NCBI GenBank assembly: GCA_018882585.1
Contig: VFFB01000011.1
Span: forward strand, 1-39,297
Length of the DNA stretch: 39,297 nucleotides
Source of the DNA: Candidatus Kapaibacterium sp.
GTDB lineage: Bacteria; Bacteroidota; Ignavibacteria; Kapaibacteriales; Kapaibacteriaceae
Direction of reading: 5' to 3'
The position numbers and the translations under genes are program-made. Positions 36,580 to 39,297 of the stretch are shown piece after piece. Under the pieces are notes generated by a model. It had not been told where the DNA came from, ran no database searches, and saw nothing but the letters and a program-made list of their open reading frames with translations. Each line of letters starts with the position of its first letter. Within the stretch, counting starts at the first letter, position 1.

Positions 36580-37638
36580 ATGTCAATTGCCGTGAAATCC
36601 CTACGCGCCCGTGGCGCGGAGCTGGCCGACGCACAGGTGCAACTGCGCGTCCTGCACGATGCCGACGTCGTTGCGCTGCCTGCCTTTGCACGAACGATGG
36701 CAGACCATGGTGTGCCATCGCTTGTGCCTACACGAATGCGGGTGCTGCAGCTGAACATTGGTAAGATGTGCAACCAGTCGTGCAAGCACTGTCATGTCGA
36801 TGCCGGACCAGACCGTACGGAGATGATGTCGCGCCACCTGCTGCAGACCTGCATTGATGTGGCCAGGGACAATGCATTCGACGTGGTCGATATCACCGGA
36901 GGTGCTCCTGAGATGCATCCCGACTTCCGCTGGCTAGTTACGGAGCTGACGTCGACAGGCATCAAGGTCATGGTGCGCTGCAACCTCACGATCATCGTCG
37001 CCAACCCGAAGTATCACGACCTGCCAGAGTTCTATGCCCAGCACGGCGTACACGTCGTGAGTTCGCTGCCGTTTTACGAAGAGCGGAACACCGACAGACA
37101 ACGAGGCGACGGAACATTCCGCGATTCGATACGCGCACTGCACATGCTGAATGATGTCGGCTACGGGATCGAAGGCACAGGACACGTGATCGACCTTGTC
37201 TATAATCCTGTGGGAGCCTTGTTGCCCGGACCTCAGGCGGCACTGGAGCAGGACTTCAAGCGCGTGCTTCGGCAGCAACACGGCCTTGAATTCAATTCGC
37301 TGATCTGCATCACGAACATGCCCATCAGCAGGTTCCTGGACTTCCTTCTGTCAAGCGGCAACTACGTGGCCTACATGGAAAAGCTTGTGAACGCCTTCAA
37401 CCCCGCCGCCGCACTGGGCGTGATGTGCCGAGACACGATTTCTGTTGGCTATGACGGCACGTTGTATGACTGTGACTTCAACCAGATGCTTGATCTGCCC
37501 GTGGCCGGTCCGTCAAGACATATCACACAGTTCGACGCCTCGGCGTTGATGCGCCGCCACATCGTTGTCGATCAGCACTGCTATGGCTGCACGGCCGGTG
37601 CCGGAAGTAGCTGCGGAGGCCAGATCGCCACGGAGTAG
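36580..37638 (+). CDS. arsS: Radical SAM protein, arsenosugar biosynthesis ArsS-like (DUF3641 C-terminus)
   Basis: VLQLNIGKMCNQSCKHCHVDAGPDRTEMM (CxxxCxxC), DITGGAPEMHPDFRWLV, C-terminal CYGCTAGAGSSCGG Cys-rich motif. Confidence 0.88.
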   Translation: MSIAVKSLRARGAELADAQVQLRVLHDADVVALPAFARTMADHGVPSLVPTRMRVLQLNIGKMCNQSCKHCHVDAGPDRTEMMSRHLLQTCIDVARDNAFDVVDITGGAPEMHPDFRWLVTELTSTGIKVMVRCNLTIIVANPKYHDLPEFYAQHGVHVVSSLPFYEERNTDRQRGDGTFRDSIRALHMLNDVGYGIEGTGHVIDLVYNPVGALLPGPQAALEQDFKRVLRQQHGLEFNSLICITNMPISRFLDFLLSSGNYVAYMEKLVNAFNPAAALGVMCRDTISVGYDGTLYDCDFNQMLDLPVAGPSRHITQFDASALMRRHIVVDQHCYGCTAGAGSSCGGQIATE

Positions 37639-37673
37639 CGCTCGCAGATGACCCGTCATCAGTATCTTCGTGC

Positions 37674-38135
37674 ATGCAGAATGCTCTGATCGTACTGCTC
37701 AGCTTTGTTGGTATGGAGATGTTCACGGCAGTGTTTCACCGTGTTGTGATGCACCACCTGCTGTGGGTGATCCATCGCACGCATCATGTGCGCGAGTCCG
37801 ATGGACCATTCGAGTGGAACGATGTGTTCGTGCTGTTCTTTACCACGTCGGCCATCGGGCTGATCATCGCCGGGCTGCCGGATGGAGTAACGGTATGGAT
37901 CGGCAGTGGCATCGCGCTGTATGGCATGACGTACTTCGTTGTGCACGACATGGTGATCCATCGACGCTTCTTGCGAATGCCGCGGCCAACGTCCGGCTAT
38001 CTGCATGCCGTGTATCGCGCCCATATGGCTCATCACAAGCACACGACAAACCACACCGGAGAGGCATACGGTCTGCTATGGGTCCCACCGAAGTATTGGT
38101 TGTCTTCGCAAAAGCGCCGTTCCCAGGGCGCGTGA
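37674..38135 (+). CDS. Beta-carotene hydroxylase (CrtZ)-like / fatty acid hydroxylase superfamily
   Basis: His clusters: HRVVMHHLLWVIHRTHH, FEWNDVF, YGMTYFVVHDMVIHRRF, YLHAVYRAHMAHHKHTT. Confidence 0.82.
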   Translation: MQNALIVLLSFVGMEMFTAVFHRVVMHHLLWVIHRTHHVRESDGPFEWNDVFVLFFTTSAIGLIIAGLPDGVTVWIGSGIALYGMTYFVVHDMVIHRRFLRMPRPTSGYLHAVYRAHMAHHKHTTNHTGEAYGLLWVPPKYWLSSQKRRSQGA

Positions 38136-38704
38136 AGACGCGTCTCGCTGCGTCGATCGGTGACGAGGCTGCCTGCAGCTGGTACCGCCGATGCGCAGAG
38201 CACGTGGTATCGGGTGTGACGGCAGGGTCCTGGCATACGCAACTGTGGGTGGATGCTTCTGACGCCGTTGATGCCGTTGGGTCGTGGCTCCGGAGGCAGC
38301 CTCTGGTGCAACAGGGCGATGACCTTGGTAAACGCATGCTGCATGCCATCACCCATCACGCACCGGCCCGTTGCGTCATCGTTGGTACGGACGCACCTGA
38401 TGTGAATGCGGATACTGTTCGCGCTGCCTTCGACGCACTTGACGAGCACGATGTGGTGCTTGGCCCGGCGTACGACGGAGGTTACTACCTGATCGGCATG
38501 CGTCAGCCTCGAGCGGAGCTGTTCGACGGTATTGCATGGAGTACCGACCAAGTGCTGACACAAACGCTGACGGCGGCCACAGCCGCAGGTGCGTCCGTGC
38601 ACCTGCTGCCTCCGCTGCGCGACATCGACACCGTGGAAGACCTGCAATGGTATGCTGCCACGAGTCCTTCATCGACCCTTGCAGAACATCATGAGCGCAC
38701 CTGA
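38078..38704 (+). CDS. TIGR04282/DUF2064-like nucleotidyl/glycosyl-transferase (rSAM/selenodomain-associated transferase 1 type)
   Basis: MGPTEVLVVFAKAPFPGRVKTRLAASIGDEAACSWYRR...VIVGTDAPDVNADTVRAAFDALDEHDVVLGPAYDGGYYLIGM...RDIDTVEDL. Confidence 0.88.
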   Translation: MGPTEVLVVFAKAPFPGRVKTRLAASIGDEAACSWYRRCAEHVVSGVTAGSWHTQLWVDASDAVDAVGSWLRRQPLVQQGDDLGKRMLHAITHHAPARCVIVGTDAPDVNADTVRAAFDALDEHDVVLGPAYDGGYYLIGMRQPRAELFDGIAWSTDQVLTQTLTAATAAGASVHLLPPLRDIDTVEDLQWYAATSPSSTLAEHHERT

Positions 38705-39297
38705 ACGCACACATGTGATCGTGGGGAATGGTGCTGCCGGCATCACGGCAGCACGACACATTCGTAAACGGAGCAACGATCGCATCGTCGTTGTTGGGAG
38801 TGAGTCGCGCTTTCACTACGCCAGGCCTGCACTGATGTATCGGTTCATGGGTCACCTTGATCATACACACCTGCAGCCGTACGACGACGAGTTCTGGGTG
38901 GCGAATCGCATCGAACTTGTTCACGACCATGTTACAGGCATCGATCGAAAGGGGCAACGAGTTACGCTGGCATCCGGCGATACGATCGCCTACGATGCGC
39001 TGCTGCTGGCAACGGGATCGCATGCGCGTAACGCTCCTTGGCCGGGAAGCGAGGCAACGGGTGTACAAACGTTTACGTCGCTTCTCGACCTTGCGTCACT
39101 GGAGCGCAACGTTGTTGGTGTGACCTCGGCCGTGGTGGTCGGCGGTGGGCTGACGGCCGCTGAGGTTGCCGAGATGCTGCGTTCTCGACGCATTGCCGTG
39201 ACCATGCTTGTGCGCGAAGACCGCCTTGTCGAACACCTGCTGCCGGCCGACGAGTCGATACGCGTGCAGGACCACCTGCGGCATCACGGCGTGGATG
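38691..39297 (+). CDS. Partial FAD/NAD(P)-dependent oxidoreductase (3' truncated by window end)
   Basis: ATG at 38691 (not in the ORF track) opens MSAPERTHVIVGNGAAGITAARHIRKRSNDRIVVVGSESRFHYARPALMYRFMG...YDALLLATGSHARNAPWPG...VVVGGGLTAAEVAEML to the end of the window. Confidence 0.88.
   Translation, partial: MSAPERTHVIVGNGAAGITAARHIRKRSNDRIVVVGSESRFHYARPALMYRFMGHLDHTHLQPYDDEFWVANRIELVHDHVTGIDRKGQRVTLASGDTIAYDALLLATGSHARNAPWPGSEATGVQTFTSLLDLASLERNVVGVTSAVVVGGGLTAAEVAEMLRSRRIAVTMLVREDRLVEHLLPADESIRVQDHLRHHGVD

Noticed and set aside
37670-38077. N-terminal part of the 344-aa ORF at 37670-38704
   Set aside because: Runs out of frame across the CrtZ-like gene; the recognisable transferase begins at the ATG at 38078.

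Overview
GC-rich, gene-dense 39.3 kb bacterial chromosomal segment. Three ORFs end in type IX secretion (T9SS)-like C-terminal sorting domains, so I infer a Bacteroidota/FCB-group lineage (perhaps Kapabacteria-like; not provable from the window). About 37 CDSs are supportable. Housekeeping genes: dcd, coaBC, rpoZ, an ABC-F ATPase, an rsmB-like gene, panB, lpxH and cdsA. Envelope and redox genes: a Rieske protein, a heme-motif/beta-barrel protein, a CX4CH lipoprotein, an OmpA protein with TSP3 repeats, and a DUF1501/DUF1800 pair. No rRNA, tRNA or CRISPR was recognised. Regions most worth a second look: (1) a Y1/HUH RAYT-type transposase whose C-terminus and stop codon are encoded by a repeat copy. 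It is flanked on the other side by a ~590 bp array of 34-bp units and composite double-hairpin units in inverted orientation. (2) A tightly coupled operon of ATP-grasp protein, LuxR-type HTH protein, large GNAT-like unknown, a HutH homologue with Ser-Ser-Gly instead of Ala-Ser-Gly at the MIO site, and a P-type ATPase. (3) An arsenosugar/'rSAM-selenodomain'-type cluster (AhpD-like, ArsS-like radical SAM, TIGR04282-like transferase, FAD oxidoreductase) with a CrtZ-like hydroxylase embedded in it, whose 3' end overlaps the transferase by 58 bp out of frame. (4) A 3-hydroxyacyl-CoA dehydrogenase homologue lacking the GxGxxG and catalytic His motifs. All family assignments come from reading motifs, not from database searches.
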